Source: Stentor roeselii (taxonomy: Eukaryota; Ciliophora; Heterotrichea; Heterotrichida; Stentoridae). From it: a DNA stretch of 64,000 nt. Where the stretch lies: positions 124,001 through 188,000 of the forward strand of contig RSEH01000032.1 in the NCBI GenBank assembly GCA_006503475.1, written 5' to 3'. How positions within the stretch are numbered: position 1 is the stretch's first letter; each line of letters opens with the position of its first letter. Positions 31,638 through 41,610 of this stretch are shown piece after piece. A program made the translations under genes and the position numbers. The notes under the pieces are model-generated. The model had not been told where the DNA came from and did not search any database. It saw nothing but the letters and a program-made list of their open reading frames with translations.

Positions 31638-32414
31638 TCAAATCTCTTCGCTTTGCAACAAACAATAAAACATTTCAATATCAAATTTCCTAAACACCTG
31701 AGGATTCGTCATTTTTTTCAACACTTCTCGATTCCTAACAAAATTTCCCTTAAAAGTTCTCAACTTATCCCAAAAGTCAACTCCAGTAAACAAAGCAACA
31801 ATTTCTTGAGGAACACAAATTTGATGCATCCTAAAAGCAAAAAAAATCGCAATAACAGCCTCATCAGAAGGAAGCAACTGAAGATCATAAATGATTTGAA
31901 TTGAAATCAAGAAATCTTCAGCATTTTTTTGAACTTCCTGAGAAATTCCATAGATTTTGCAAATAAGTGAGAGAAAATCACAGCAAACTACGAGATCAAG
32001 TTCAAAAAGAAGAGTAATCACGATGTTTTGCTCTAGTTTTTTCACGTCTTCAGGGGAAAACCGGTCTCGAGCGATTCGAGTGACGAAGACTTTCAGGCTG
32101 TAATGAGCCACGTCTTCAAATTTACTTGCAAGGAACATGCAAGTCACTCCAATCAGGTGAATGTCATTTGATGAAAGAGTCAAAAAAGTGCTTTGCAGGT
32201 ACTTGTCAAGGATTTTCACTGATAAAAAGAAAACTTTGACTGAAAACTCGAATTTCATGCAGACTTCAACCATCCAGTTTATCATTCGACTACGCATAAA
32301 AGAGTCGATTGAATGGTTTGATAAGGAATTGGTTGATAAGGAAGTTCTTTCTTTATTTTTCAGGTTTGAAATCACTTGACTGTAGAATTGGAAATCGGAA
32401 AACTGCGATTTCAT
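31638..32414 (-). CDS. Mitotic-type cyclin
   Basis: 258 aa, single exon. Residues about 38-160 match the cyclin box: MRSRMINWMVEVCMKF, KVFFLSVKILDKYL and IHLIGVTCMFLASKFED, the classic MRxxLxxWLxEV and YLxxxxxLxxxxxxCxxxAxKxEE positions. The second cyclin fold continues to the end. The order and residues are most like A/B-type cyclins, but no destruction box is obvious in the short N-terminus, so timing of degradation cannot be read from the sequence. It would activate a CDK partner. Confidence 0.85.
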   Translation of the reverse strand: MKSQFSDFQFYSQVISNLKNKERTSLSTNSLSNHSIDSFMRSRMINWMVEVCMKFEFSVKVFFLSVKILDKYLQSTFLTLSSNDIHLIGVTCMFLASKFEDVAHYSLKVFVTRIARDRFSPEDVKKLEQNIVITLLFELDLVVCCDFLSLICKIYGISQEVQKNAEDFLISIQIIYDLQLLPSDEAVIAIFFAFRMHQICVPQEIVALFTGVDFWDKLRTFKGNFVRNREVLKKMTNPQVFRKFDIEMFYCLLQSEEI

Positions 32415-32795
32415 TAAATTATTCAGAAGATTTTCACAAGGGTTGTATCTTTAAGGATACATTTTCTAGCATGGAGTTCATGATTATTGGAAACTTTGGA
32501 TATTTTGAGTAAGTTATGTGATATATATGTATCGTAGAATTAAAAGATATGATTTATATCCCTTTACCTTCATGATCAAAATGTAACTAATTTATTAATA
32601 AATATCTTTCGATGACGGGAAAGTCATAGAGTTCAACTTTTCCCTGAAAAATTCCTAGAAAAATGAAATCCTGATAAAAAAAGTTCAAAATCCTTTCAAA
32701 AACTAAAAATTTCTCTTCAAAATTCAACTCTAAAAAAAATTTCTAGTCCAATCTTCCTTTTTTCATCTTTCAAAACCTATTCTTTAAACTATCTA
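32415..32795. other. Gene-free AT-rich stretch
   Basis: About 380 bp between the cyclin start and the 3' end of the small mitochondrial-type gene. A short open stretch at 32471-32514 has no supporting splice. Confidence 0.4.
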
Positions 32796-33059
32796 TTAAA
32801 GTATCTTCTTTTCCGATCTTTGAATAAGTTCATCAATCACAGGTAGATAGTTTCTCTTAGGCAGGGTGTTAAGCAAAGTTTGCAGTTCTTCCCAAGCCTT
32901 AACCTGCTTAGTCTTTACAGTTTCTTCACTGGGATGAGGATGGTGATGATGATGGTGCTCTTGAATGCAAGGTGGATCGACTGCTTAGAGCTTACAAGGA
33001 ATATCAGTCCAGTAGTTCCTGACTGGGGCAGAGGCTAATCCGAAGACTCTTCTCAGCAT
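32796..33059 (-). CDS. Small His-rich protein with mitochondrial-type N-terminus, 82 aa
   Basis: Found by splicing on the minus strand: exon 33059-32996, intron gtaagctctaagcag (32981-32995), exon 32980-32796, TAA stop. The protein begins MLRRVFGLASAPVRNYW, a Leu/Arg/Ala-rich amphipathic stretch without acidic residues, typical of mitochondrial presequences. It then contains CIQEHHHHHPHP, a His cluster that could bind metal, and an amphipathic C-terminal helix ending LPVIDELIQRSEKKIL. No family is recognised; a small respiratory-complex subunit or assembly factor is a guess. The start is 50 bp from the divergent IQ-protein ATG. Confidence 0.62.
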
Positions 33060-33109
33060 ATAATTATGGCTGGAATTTGCATAATGACTCAAGAAAATAT
33101 ACAATTTTA

Positions 33110-34129
33110 ATGTCCTCTGTCATCAGAACGATTGAAAAACGAATGAAAAAATTCGTTAGTCAAGTACCAGGGACTCCTTCTCAGTCAAGTAATTCGTGAT
33201 CAGAACTTAAAAAAGTAAGACTCAACCCTCTTGATAATACTCCAGTACTTCATTATAAAAACTACCCTTCTGATGCACTTGCTGTTAAAAAAGAGAAAAG
33301 TCTTGCACAGCTCTCTGTTGATCTTACCAAAGCTGCTAATTCTAACTCTTTGGGAAAGATGAAAAGCAGGATTGTTGTCAAACTTAAAGAAAAATGCAAA
33401 AAAAAACAAGGGATTTTTAAGGTGGATTGTTTAAAATTACTTAGAAACCTTGCGGTTAAAGCTAGAAATCGATTTATTGATAAAAGAGTTATTTTCGCTT
33501 TGTTTGAATGGAAAAAAACTCTAAAAAAACACTTAGGAAGGATCATCAGCGCATTTCGAATTAGAAAATCAGCTGCGGTTATCATTCAAAAAACTTGGAA
33601 AATGTTGAAATTCAGAAAAAACTTCAAGAAACTTGTAAAATCTGTTAAGATTATTCAAAGAATTTACAAAAACCTCAGAAATTTTAGAAAAATTCAGAAA
33701 ATCAAATCGATTTTGTTGTTTTTTTATTGTTTAGATAAGTTAAGAGAAGAGAAAGAGCAGCTCTTATCGGACTCCGCCTTGAAAATCCAGAAAAACTTTC
33801 GAAGGTATCAGACATTTAAGAAGTTTCATCAGGAGATTATGAAAAAAACAGAAAAAACCATGCATGAAAAATTGAAACAAAGACAAATCATGCTGTTAAA
33901 AGAACGGCGGGGCAAGAAACAAGCTGTCAGAACAATAGAAAGGTAAGGTCTAGGCAGGGAGTATCTGAAATATCTTCATCGTAGACGGCTTCGAAAGCTT
34001 AGGCAGTACTTGAAGACTATTCCTTATGAATGTCGTTTGTTGTACCTTAAATTCAAGCAGGTTAAGCGTGATACAAACGCTTTGCAGTCTGACCTGCAGA
34101 GAGTTCTAAATACAAATTTAACCTTCTAA
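33110..34129 (+). CDS. IQ-motif protein (calmodulin-binding type)
   Basis: Three exons 33110-33188, 33204-33942, 33958-34129, introns gtaattcgtgatcag (33189-33203) and gtaaggtctaggcag (33943-33957); 329 aa. The start MSSVIRTIEKRMKK follows tacaattttaATG. The protein is extremely Lys/Arg-rich. Several IQ-like stretches occur (AAVIIQKTWKMLKFRK, SVKIIQRIYKNLRNFRK, SALKIQKNFRRYQTFKK), consistent with calmodulin or centrin binding. Overall it resembles small cytoskeletal IQ proteins of the ciliate cortex; function is inferred. It is convergent with the ankyrin-SAM gene, 11 bp away. One intron (33189-33203) is the only one here with A at position 11 rather than 10. Confidence 0.75.
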
Positions 34130-34140
34130 TTAAATAATTG

Positions 34141-35520
34141 TTAAAACATTAAACAAGAGTCACAAGCCACACTTTTCGGTTCATCAAAAGAAATATTAAC
34201 AGACTGCGAGCTAAAATAAAACTTCTGAAAATCCTGTTCAAGCCTTTTCACAAGTTTTTTCCTAATCTCCTTCTCAAAAACTCCAATACCCTGAAAAAAC
34301 CCATCATCAACCTGCATTCCACAACTAATCATAACCATAAAAGTTTCATAATGATCAAACCCATTATCCACAAAATTCTGAAAAAAACATCCAGCTCCAA
34401 GACTTTCAAGCCATTCACTCAAAGAAGTAAAATGCATATTTCTAGTAGCATTATTCGCTAAAAGGCAGCAATGTAAAAATTCATTACTTTCCGGTACTTT
34501 CCTGACCCTAAGTCTCGGAATAACTCCAGCATCCTGCTTCAATCTTAAAATAATCCTCATCCGATGACCAGGACGAGAAACTCCAGAGTCCATCAAGTCC
34601 TTCTCAGTGATCGGAAGAGGTCCAATCATTTGAGTGGCCATGGCTTTGACGTCATCATACCCAGCATCACACATGATTTCATACAACTCTTCCAAGTTAA
34701 TCTCTTTAAGCCAGTTAAAAATAGGTTTCAATGCGTGACTTTTCATGATTTTTCCCAGTTTTTCAATCCCGAAAGTATCAAACATGCCTGACTCGCCTCC
34801 TAAGTCACTGATGAAGTTCGTCGCGTTTTGACTTGTAGGGTTTTCTTCTTTATGATAAGAGTTGGAAAAGACCTCGCTGAAGCCTTCAACAGCTGGGGTG
34901 CTGTTAAGAGCTGCTAAGAGGCTGTCGTTGTCCCCTGCAGAAAGAGGAGACTTGCCCTGCTTGTCTTCGAGATGAGGGTCGGCTCCTTGGTCGACGAGGA
35001 TTTTAATGCACTGACTGCAGTTCGAGTCGACTGCGTAGTGCAAAGGGCTTCTTCCGAACTACTTAGAGCCTACCATGAAGTTCACGATGTTGGGGTTGGC
35101 ACCATTCGTGATGAGAAGCTTTACCATTTCGCAGTCTCCTCTGAAGGCCGCGTGATGAAGCGGGGTGTCGCCGTCGCTTTGCTGGGCGTTCGGGTTCGCA
35201 CCGTATCGAAGAAGAAGACTTGCGACTTCTAAGTTTGAATTGTCCGCCGCTTGGTGAAGAGGCGTTTCTCCCATGCTGTTCGTGATGTCGGGACTTGCAC
35301 CTTGCTTCAATAGGTACTCAGTACCTTCGAAGTGACCGCAGATCACTGTACGGTACAGGGGGGCCCAACCTAACTAGCTAGATTTTACTCCTGAGTCTTT
35401 TGAATTCAATTTGTCTGGGGAACGCTTGTAGGCTTCTGAGATTGATTGTAAGTCACCTAGTCGGCACGCTGAGTGAAGGTCTTTTGAATCGGGAATTTCA
35501 TATTTTTGAAATGTGGACAT
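34141..35520 (-). CDS. Ankyrin-repeat, double-SAM-domain protein with CaaX terminus
   Basis: Exons 35520-35389, 35373-35074 and 35058-34141, introns gtaaaatctagctag (35374-35388) and gtaggctctaagtag (35059-35073); 449 aa. The N-terminal half has about four ankyrin repeats: GWAPLYRTVICGHFE, GETPLHQAADNSN, GDTPLHHAAFRGD and GRSPLHYAVDSN, each followed by the usual helix pair. Two SAM domains follow, one about residues 215-290 and one about 360-430. The last four residues are CLMF, a CaaX box (Cys, two aliphatic, Phe) that would favour prenylation and membrane attachment. The SAM domains suggest oligomerisation or partner binding in a scaffold; partner unknown. The start reads gatataaATG. Confidence 0.82.
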
Positions 35521-35666
35521 TTATATCATGCCGCCTTATGATGCACTTGGTGACAGGTTTAGTCGGGTTAGTTTTTGGTCGGTTTTAGAAGGTTGAAGGT
35601 ATTTTTAGATTTGGATTTTTTTTTAGGTGTTGTGGATTCAACTCCATCCAAATAATTTCTATTCAA

Positions 35667-36302
35667 ATGGCCGATAACAGCCCAAGTCTCGAAGAACCGA
35701 AAGATCCCAGCTTGAAGGAAGGTCATCAACTCGTTTTGTTTCAGAGGATTCCTATGGAACTACGGGTTCAGGAAGAAGGACAGTCAAGTCAGGTCGGAAA
35801 AATTGTTGAAGTTGACTGCAAAATGCTTGCTTTGTATCATCGGAAAAACTTAGCTGAAGTCAGATTGGAATTAACTAGTGAAGCTGACTTGTTTTTTAAC
35901 TATTCGCATGTCTTGAACCCTGATAATTTCAGGAGTACTCAACAAGACCACAAGCTACTCGTCAGTCTTGCTGACTACCCTGAAATGCTTCAGAGGTTGT
36001 TGGTCAGCTGCGCTGACCGGCCACAAGAGTTCATTAGCATCTTCACAATGAGAAGAAATGGCTGGGCTAGACTTGACTTCATTCAAAACCTGAAATGCAA
36101 GTTTTTAGAACTGCTGACTTGTGACTTTATCATCAGCAAACAAGACGAGATCAGAGAAAACGTGCACTTCAGATACGAGCATGCGAAATGGGAACTCGCA
36201 GTTGAAGCAATGAAGACTCAAGACGTGGTCAAATTTGTGAAACATAATTGCCCTTCAGTCTTGGCTAAAGTATTTCCCAAGAAGTCTGCAAGACTAGCTT
36301 AG
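35667..36302 (+). CDS. SAS6L: SAS-6-like (SAS6L) basal body/axoneme protein
   Basis: 211 aa, single exon. The whole protein corresponds to the SAS-6 N-terminal head fold (XRCC4-like): two opening strands (LVLFQRIPMELRV and a second near 50), then RLELTSEADLFFNYSHVL and FRSTQQDHKLLVSLADYPEML, the SAS-6 signature order, and a final helix. It ends right after the head with no long coiled coil, as in SAS6L proteins of ciliates, kinetoplastids and Apicomplexa, which localise to the basal plate or apical structures rather than building the cartwheel spokes. This is a strong ciliary marker; exact localisation is inferred. Confidence 0.8.
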   Translation: MADNSPSLEEPKDPSLKEGHQLVLFQRIPMELRVQEEGQSSQVGKIVEVDCKMLALYHRKNLAEVRLELTSEADLFFNYSHVLNPDNFRSTQQDHKLLVSLADYPEMLQRLLVSCADRPQEFISIFTMRRNGWARLDFIQNLKCKFLELLTCDFIISKQDEIRENVHFRYEHAKWELAVEAMKTQDVVKFVKHNCPSVLAKVFPKKSARLA

Positions 36303-36537
36303 TAACTTAATTCAAGATTTGAGAGATTTGAATGTTAGGATAGATTCAGAGCTTTGTAAAAAAATTATGATGTTTCACTTAAAGGAATGATTCTTTCCTT
36401 ATGTAAATGGAAAATGAATTAATCAAACCTTGAATGTTTATTTGGTTAGAATCTAAAAAAGTCGCTTCACATCACAGAAGCCAACTCTTCTAATAAACAG
36501 CTTTACTTGCCCATCGATACTAATCCTTTAATTTATT

Positions 36538-36810
36538 TTATTGAGTCCCATCATCCAAAGACTGGTATCCTTGCGGCACAACAATATTCCTTCGTCTGAA
36601 CTTGATGCCGATCATAACAACTAAAAAGAAGAGGTAAATCGCGGCAGCAATAAAAAGTGTACCTGCACGGTGACTTTTATGCTCAACCCTGAGTTCTTCT
36701 GAGTCAAACCAGCAGAGCATTCCAATGTAAGACTATTTATTCCTTACCAGGAGGATGATGGCTGCAAGAGAGAGGATCATACAGTAGTTAACGCAAAATC
36801 CGCCAGACAT
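36538..36810 (-). CDS. RNase kappa-like two-helix membrane protein (probable V-ATPase accessory subunit)
   Basis: Exons 36810-36748 and 36732-36538 around gtaaggaataaatag (36733-36747); 85 aa. The first exon supplies Met and the first hydrophobic helix (CMILSLAAIILLSYIGML); the second carries a polar loop and a helix (GTLFIAAAIYLFFLVVMIGIKF) followed by a basic tail RRRN. Length, two helices and the loop pattern SHRAGTLFIAAAIYL fit the RNase kappa family (animal V-ATPase f subunit, where the matching stretch is SYNCFIAAGLYLLL). The activity of RNase kappa as a nuclease is disputed, so I describe it as a V-ATPase-type subunit. Moderate confidence because such small proteins are hard to assign. 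Confidence 0.55.
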
Positions 36811-36993
36811 TGTATTATAACTAAGCCAAATACAGAGATTTGTGGAGTTTATTAACCCAAAAACAATTAAATTCAACTCAGACCGATTCATGCCCAGCCT
36901 TCATCATATTTGAAGAAAGGGCGAATTCAGAGTAATTTTTTATGAAATGATTATACAGGCTTCTAAATCACTCTGAATGGATTTATAATAAAA

Positions 36994-37734
36994 ATGTTGG
37001 CGAACTTATTGATTCTCCTCTCTCCTCTTGTCAATGGGGATACAACTTATGATTATAAACAAGGAGGCAAAGACTGGACAGGAACATGTCTGACAGGATC
37101 CCAGCAGTCTCCGATTAATGTCAAGTATTCAAGATCGATATTACCTGCTCCTGGTTTAGGTCTTCTTAATGCAACCTTCACCGAAACATCATTAAGTGGA
37201 GACTTCGGCACAACAGGCCTTAAGATCACAGGCGATTTCGGAAAAATTTCATTTGAAGAATTCGGAGACTTTTTTGAAAGCGAAATCGACAGTCTTCAAA
37301 TCTTCGCTCCAGCTCAGCACTATTTAAACGGCCGAAAGTACTCATTAGAAATGACTATTCTAATGAAGGACACTCCTCAAGGTTATGCTGGATACGCTCT
37401 TACAATGTTTTTCAGAACAGGTGCATCATCTTCTTTTTTTGAATCATTAATATCTTATCTCAGAGATAAAAACGACAAAAAAGTAAGTCTATCAACCCTG
37501 CTTCCTTCAACAATCGAGAACTTTTACGTATATGATGGAAGTTTGCCATATCCACCTTGCACCGAGACCTTAAGATGGTTCATTTACCCTGCAGTGCAAA
37601 CAATGACCTCTGAGCAGTTGAATATCTTTACTGCTAAATGGGCAGGCACGAAGTCATTCGCGAATGGTCGAGGAAATACGAGATACATTCAATCATTGAA
37701 CAACAGAGATATCTTTTACCACCGAACCTTCTAA
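36994..37734 (+). CDS. Carbonic-anhydrase-related protein lacking all three zinc ligands
   Basis: 246 aa, single exon, signal peptide MLANLLILLSPLVNG. The fold is clear alpha-carbonic anhydrase: GSQQSPINV, a long central strand region, NGRKYSLEM, and a late PYPPCTETLRWFIYP block. In active enzymes the zinc His residues sit in F-H-x-H and E-x-H; at the matching positions this protein has Gln102, Phe104 and Thr121. It should not bind the catalytic zinc, as in animal CA-related proteins. Its signal peptide suggests secretion or a luminal place, so a binding or structural role is inferred. It lies 33 bp upstream of another gene on the same strand. Confidence 0.8.
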   Translation: MLANLLILLSPLVNGDTTYDYKQGGKDWTGTCLTGSQQSPINVKYSRSILPAPGLGLLNATFTETSLSGDFGTTGLKITGDFGKISFEEFGDFFESEIDSLQIFAPAQHYLNGRKYSLEMTILMKDTPQGYAGYALTMFFRTGASSSFFESLISYLRDKNDKKVSLSTLLPSTIENFYVYDGSLPYPPCTETLRWFIYPAVQTMTSEQLNIFTAKWAGTKSFANGRGNTRYIQSLNNRDIFYHRTF

Positions 37735-37767
37735 TAAGCTAGATAGAAATGGACTTTAGATATAATC

Positions 37768-38334
37768 ATGCAAAATGGAAATCGAAGCAAAAGAATCATC
37801 AGTGTCAGAACTCCTGTCGTTTTATATGAAGACCAACTCAATGGCACTGAAAATCAGGCAGTCCAGGTCGATGGAGTCAAGGAAATATTAAAGCAAGTCG
37901 ATATCAGTGCAATTAACCCTAAACAAATCAGGTCCTATGAAAATGTTAAAACTGTTGAAACTGCCACTGTTCATAAAGCTAAACAAAGCAAGTCTTTTGA
38001 TGGCGCTGAGTTCTTGGAAAGGACTCGGGGTAGAAGGGTTTTGACCAACCAACAGTTTTTGGCTTTTAATAAGTTTCATAGTGAAAGTCCTTTGGGGATT
38101 AGTTGTAAAGGGAACTATTATCAGGATATTCTTGATAGGATTGCCTCGAGGATTAAAAAGTTGAAGACCAATCAGGTTATTAATTTGAAAAATAAAGAGG
38201 AAAGAGATAGGGGAAAAACTGAATTTTTTCAAATGAGTAATAATTTTCAGCAACATCAACTTTTGCCGAAGACTAGGAAGAGGTTTAGATCTGTTAATGC
38301 GAATAGGAACAGGGTACATTATGTAATTGCGTAA
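37768..38334 (+). CDS. Uncharacterised basic protein, 188 aa
   Basis: Single exon, ATG preceded by gatataatc, 33 bp after the carbonic-anhydrase-like stop. Lys/Arg/Asn-rich, with no signal peptide, membrane helix or domain I can name. Motif-like stretches include FLERTRGRRVLTNQQFLAF near residue 85 and a C-terminal RKRFRSVNANRNR. The tight spacing suggests shared transcription with the neighbour or a promoter inside its 3' end. Confidence 0.6.
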   Translation: MQNGNRSKRIISVRTPVVLYEDQLNGTENQAVQVDGVKEILKQVDISAINPKQIRSYENVKTVETATVHKAKQSKSFDGAEFLERTRGRRVLTNQQFLAFNKFHSESPLGISCKGNYYQDILDRIASRIKKLKTNQVINLKNKEERDRGKTEFFQMSNNFQQHQLLPKTRKRFRSVNANRNRVHYVIA

Positions 38335-38600
38335 CTTATTAGAGTTATGAGGGATAATTAATGGTGAATTGATTGATTTTATTGAGATTTTTTAGTTTAT
38401 TATATTGAATAATGCTTTTAACAAATAGAAGGTAGTTTTAAGAATTTAAATTCAATAATATCTCTTAAACTCTTTACTTATAACCTTCAATAAAATTAAA
38501 ATATTAAAGACCTTATCATACTCCACCTCTCACTTAAAATTCTCATCTCACCCATCATCACATTCAAAAATCCCACCCACCCAAATAATCAACCAAGTAA

Positions 38601-38876
38601 TTATTTAGTAGTTAATTCAGAAATACTTAAATCCAGTCTCAAAATCTGTGACTCCAAAGCCTGAACCCTTTCCTTATCTCCACTATGCCTTGCCCAATCC
38701 AGGTGATACTCAACCTCCTTTTTAATCTTTTCAGCTCTAGAAACTTCTTCTCTAAAGTAAAAACTAGTGAGTAGTCCTTTTTCCTGCATTCTCTGTCCAA
38801 AGGCAAAATAAAGAAAGACTCCCAAACCAAGTAAAAAGCAAAGGGCGAAGGTCAGACTAATAAAAAAGTTGTCCAT
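38601..38876 (-). CDS. Small single-pass membrane protein, 91 aa
   Basis: MDNFFISLTFALCFLLGLGV gives an N-terminal membrane helix or signal anchor, followed by YFAFGQRMQEKG and a 50-residue charged helix (EVSRAEKIKKEVEYHLDWAR) and a Leu/Ser-rich end. Not recognised. The start is preceded directly by gatataa. The divergent gene starts 53 bp away, so the two share a short promoter region. Confidence 0.55.
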   Translation of the reverse strand: MDNFFISLTFALCFLLGLGVFLYFAFGQRMQEKGLLTSFYFREEVSRAEKIKKEVEYHLDWARHSGDKERVQALESQILRLDLSISELTTK

Positions 38877-38929
38877 TTATATCTCGTCAATCCGTTTCTT
38901 CAATCAGCGACTTTCATAAATAATTTTAA

Positions 38930-39133
38930 ATGGGATGTTGCCAGGCTGGACCGTTAGGCAGCGATTTAGACCTCGACAAGAACAGCTCTGAACCCTTGGC
39001 TGCAGCGAAACCGATTTATTTGATTCAGGTGCCTTCAGAGCCTGAACAGAAGTTCGAACCAACTCCTTCTTTTGGCTCTCATAATAAGATCTTCGCTTTT
39101 GATTCTTCGAAGGAAATACTCGAAATTAATTGA
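38930..39133 (+). CDS. Small protein with acylation-type N-terminus, 67 aa
   Basis: It starts MGCCQAGPLG, so Gly2 with Cys3 and Cys4 is a plausible myristoylation plus palmitoylation signal, as seen in membrane-tethered signalling proteins. The rest is acidic and Pro/Glu-rich (EPEQKFEPTPSFG). No domain recognised. It is divergent from the small membrane-anchored protein 53 bp away. Confidence 0.5.
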   Translation: MGCCQAGPLGSDLDLDKNSSEPLAAAKPIYLIQVPSEPEQKFEPTPSFGSHNKIFAFDSSKEILEIN

Positions 39134-39357
39134 ATAATTATATTTAGAAGGTTTAACTGGGTGTTAGGTCGGATTGAACTGGTTAAATGGATTTAGATTA
39201 TTTTTTAAGTTTTTACTCACAAGGGGGCTTTACTAATCCTTCAACCCCAACCAAAACTTAAAAAAAACCCATAATCTACCACCACTTAAAAAAATCACAA
39301 ATCCTCAATTTCTAAAATCTCTAAAAATTCATTCAAATTCCATGAACCTAAATAAAA

Positions 39358-41502
39358 ATGACAACCTTCCGAAGACCCCGTCAAGAGCAAAAGCTGATAA
39401 TCAAAGGTCTAACAGAAATCCCTAAACTTCCTCAAGACTACGCTCAACAAAGCTGGTGCCAACTAGAAACCAATTTAAAAGAATTGATATCAATGCGAAA
39501 AATGTCATCAGGACGAGAAGCAATGTACCAGACAGTCTCAACTTTATGCAACAACGATAACGGTTCATTTATCCTATCAAAGCTTTTAGACTTTCTAAAG
39601 ACCTACATCATTTCAGAAATGACTGACCTTGAAAGTAAAGAAGTTGATTTTAACACTTTTACTGAACATTTAGACAATCACTGGGAAAGGTTTCAAACGA
39701 ATTTACGAGACGTTCTCAGTATTTTCATGTTTCTCGACGGTGACATTCGAAACAAGCGAGAAGCAGGTATTTGGGACAAGGCGCATCTTTTATACAAAGA
39801 TCAGCTTCTTCATCAGAAAGTTTTATATGAAAGACTTCTGGGGTCTTTGATGAGTTTGATCCACGATGAAAGAGCTTTAGAAAGAGATAACAAACTGATT
39901 CTGCAAAGATTAATCCAGATGGTTTCTAAGCTAAACCTGTACAACGAGAGATTTTTCCCTCTTTTCATTGAAAACACTGAAAAATATTACAAATCAGTTC
40001 AAAAAATCTGGTTCGACAGTCTAAGTGTTTCTGAATACTTACACCTTGTTGAAAAGTCTTTAAAAAAAGAACAGGAAAGAATCGTTAGTTACCTTGGAAG
40101 CCAGTCCACTTGTGACAATATCACAGCCGTTGAAACTATCATGGTCAAGTCAATGGCAAGCAACATCTTAGAAAAAGGTCTAAAAGGCTTAATTGAAAAT
40201 AATAAACTTGAAGACTTATCACTTTTATACAAACTTCTCAAGAAAGTCGATGAACTTAAAACTCTTGATACATTCATCTGTGCAGTCATCAAAGAAACTG
40301 GCGTCGCTATCATGCAAGAAAGCAATGAAAACAAAAATCTCGTCTCTGAGCTGCTAAATTTTCAAGAAAAAATCGAAGTTCTTATCACCAGTTCTTTTGA
40401 AAACAACATAAAATTCAAATATTCCAATAAAAAGGTCTGGGAAGAATTCTTGAAAGTTGGAGATAAAATCGCACTGGTCCTTGCGAAGGACTTCGATGCA
40501 AATTTAAAGAAAAGCAGCAGAATCCGCTTAACAGAGGCAGAACTCGAAAACAGGTTCAACGGAATGATCAACATTTTCAAGTTAATCAACTCAAAAGACG
40601 TCTTCGAGGCTATTTACTTCAACCGTCTCGCAAAAAGGTTGCTTCTCGAGAAGTCCAAATCAAATGACCTGGAAAAATCAGTGATTTCGAAATTAAAATC
40701 TGAATGTGGAAGTGTTTTTATTTTAAGATTGAGAAACATTCAAAATGACATCGATTTTTCTAAGAATTTCAATGAATCCTTTCAGAAGTCGCATGATTGT
40801 CCGATTGAGTTCAAGGCTTGGGTCCTTACTGAAAGTGGCTGGCCTAAGGCAAGTATTTTGAAGCCGAATCTTCCTGAAAGTCTTCAAATTTTGAAAGACG
40901 AGTTCAGCAAGTTTTACACTGGTCAGATGAATAAAAGGTATTTGGTGTGGAATACTTCGATGGCTTATTGTGAATTGAATTGCTTTTTAAGACATGGGAA
41001 TAAATCTCTTACTGTTTCTTTTCATCAGGGGATTATTTTATTGCTTTTTAATCGGTTTGAACAGATGACTTTGGAGGACATCGCTGTTAAGACTGCTCTT
41101 CCGTTGGAAGTGGTTAAGGTTGAAATGACTCAGTTAATGAAAAGATGTAAAATTGTGATGAAGGATGGGGAGGGACATGAACTTAGGTTTAACCCTGACT
41201 TTAAACATAGATTGTATAAAATCACTGTCAATACTTTTCAGTTAAAGGAAACTCTTGTTGAGACACGAGAGACTATTGAGAAGGTATTGTCTGAAAGAGC
41301 TTATATCATTGATGCTGCTATTGTTAGGATTATGAAATCTCGCAGGAAACTTCAATTTAAGGATCTGTTGAATGAGGTTTTCACTAATATTCGCTTTGAT
41401 GTGTCTACTGCTGATGTGAAAAAGAGGATTGATACACTTATTGAGAGAGAGTTTATCAGTAGAGATGAGGATGATAAGAATATCTTTCATTATATCACTT
41501 AA
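39358..41502 (+). CDS. CUL4: Cullin, most like cullin-4
   Basis: 714 aa, single exon. It follows the cullin layout: N-terminal helical repeats containing LSLLYKLLKKVDEL, the cullin homology region with DVFEAIYFNRLAKRLL and the sequence LEKSVISKLKSECG, an ALxxSGWP-like VLTESGWP, and the C-terminal winged helix ending IDAAIVRIMKSRRKLQF, which carries the Lys that receives Nedd8. Local order (EYLHLVEKSLKKEQERIVSYL, IDAAIVRIMKxR, KKRIDTLIEREFISRDED) is closest to CUL4 among the cullins I know. It would scaffold a CRL ubiquitin ligase; the adaptor is not identifiable here. Confidence 0.85.
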   Translation: MTTFRRPRQEQKLIIKGLTEIPKLPQDYAQQSWCQLETNLKELISMRKMSSGREAMYQTVSTLCNNDNGSFILSKLLDFLKTYIISEMTDLESKEVDFNTFTEHLDNHWERFQTNLRDVLSIFMFLDGDIRNKREAGIWDKAHLLYKDQLLHQKVLYERLLGSLMSLIHDERALERDNKLILQRLIQMVSKLNLYNERFFPLFIENTEKYYKSVQKIWFDSLSVSEYLHLVEKSLKKEQERIVSYLGSQSTCDNITAVETIMVKSMASNILEKGLKGLIENNKLEDLSLLYKLLKKVDELKTLDTFICAVIKETGVAIMQESNENKNLVSELLNFQEKIEVLITSSFENNIKFKYSNKKVWEEFLKVGDKIALVLAKDFDANLKKSSRIRLTEAELENRFNGMINIFKLINSKDVFEAIYFNRLAKRLLLEKSKSNDLEKSVISKLKSECGSVFILRLRNIQNDIDFSKNFNESFQKSHDCPIEFKAWVLTESGWPKASILKPNLPESLQILKDEFSKFYTGQMNKRYLVWNTSMAYCELNCFLRHGNKSLTVSFHQGIILLLFNRFEQMTLEDIAVKTALPLEVVKVEMTQLMKRCKIVMKDGEGHELRFNPDFKHRLYKITVNTFQLKETLVETRETIEKVLSERAYIIDAAIVRIMKSRRKLQFKDLLNEVFTNIRFDVSTADVKKRIDTLIEREFISRDEDDKNIFHYIT

Positions 41503-41610
41503 TTAGCCTTATTATTAATTGAATAATAGAGGAGTTGATTTTCTGTTGATTATAACAGAAGTTTCGACGTTCTTAATTTAAATCATTAACTTTTATAAAC
41601 CAACATAACC

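Noticed and set aside
33012-33031. Candidate upstream exon of the IQ gene with a 17-20 nt intron
   Set aside because: The segment is explained better by the opposite-strand gene with a perfect 15-nt intron; the IQ gene has a good start at 33110.
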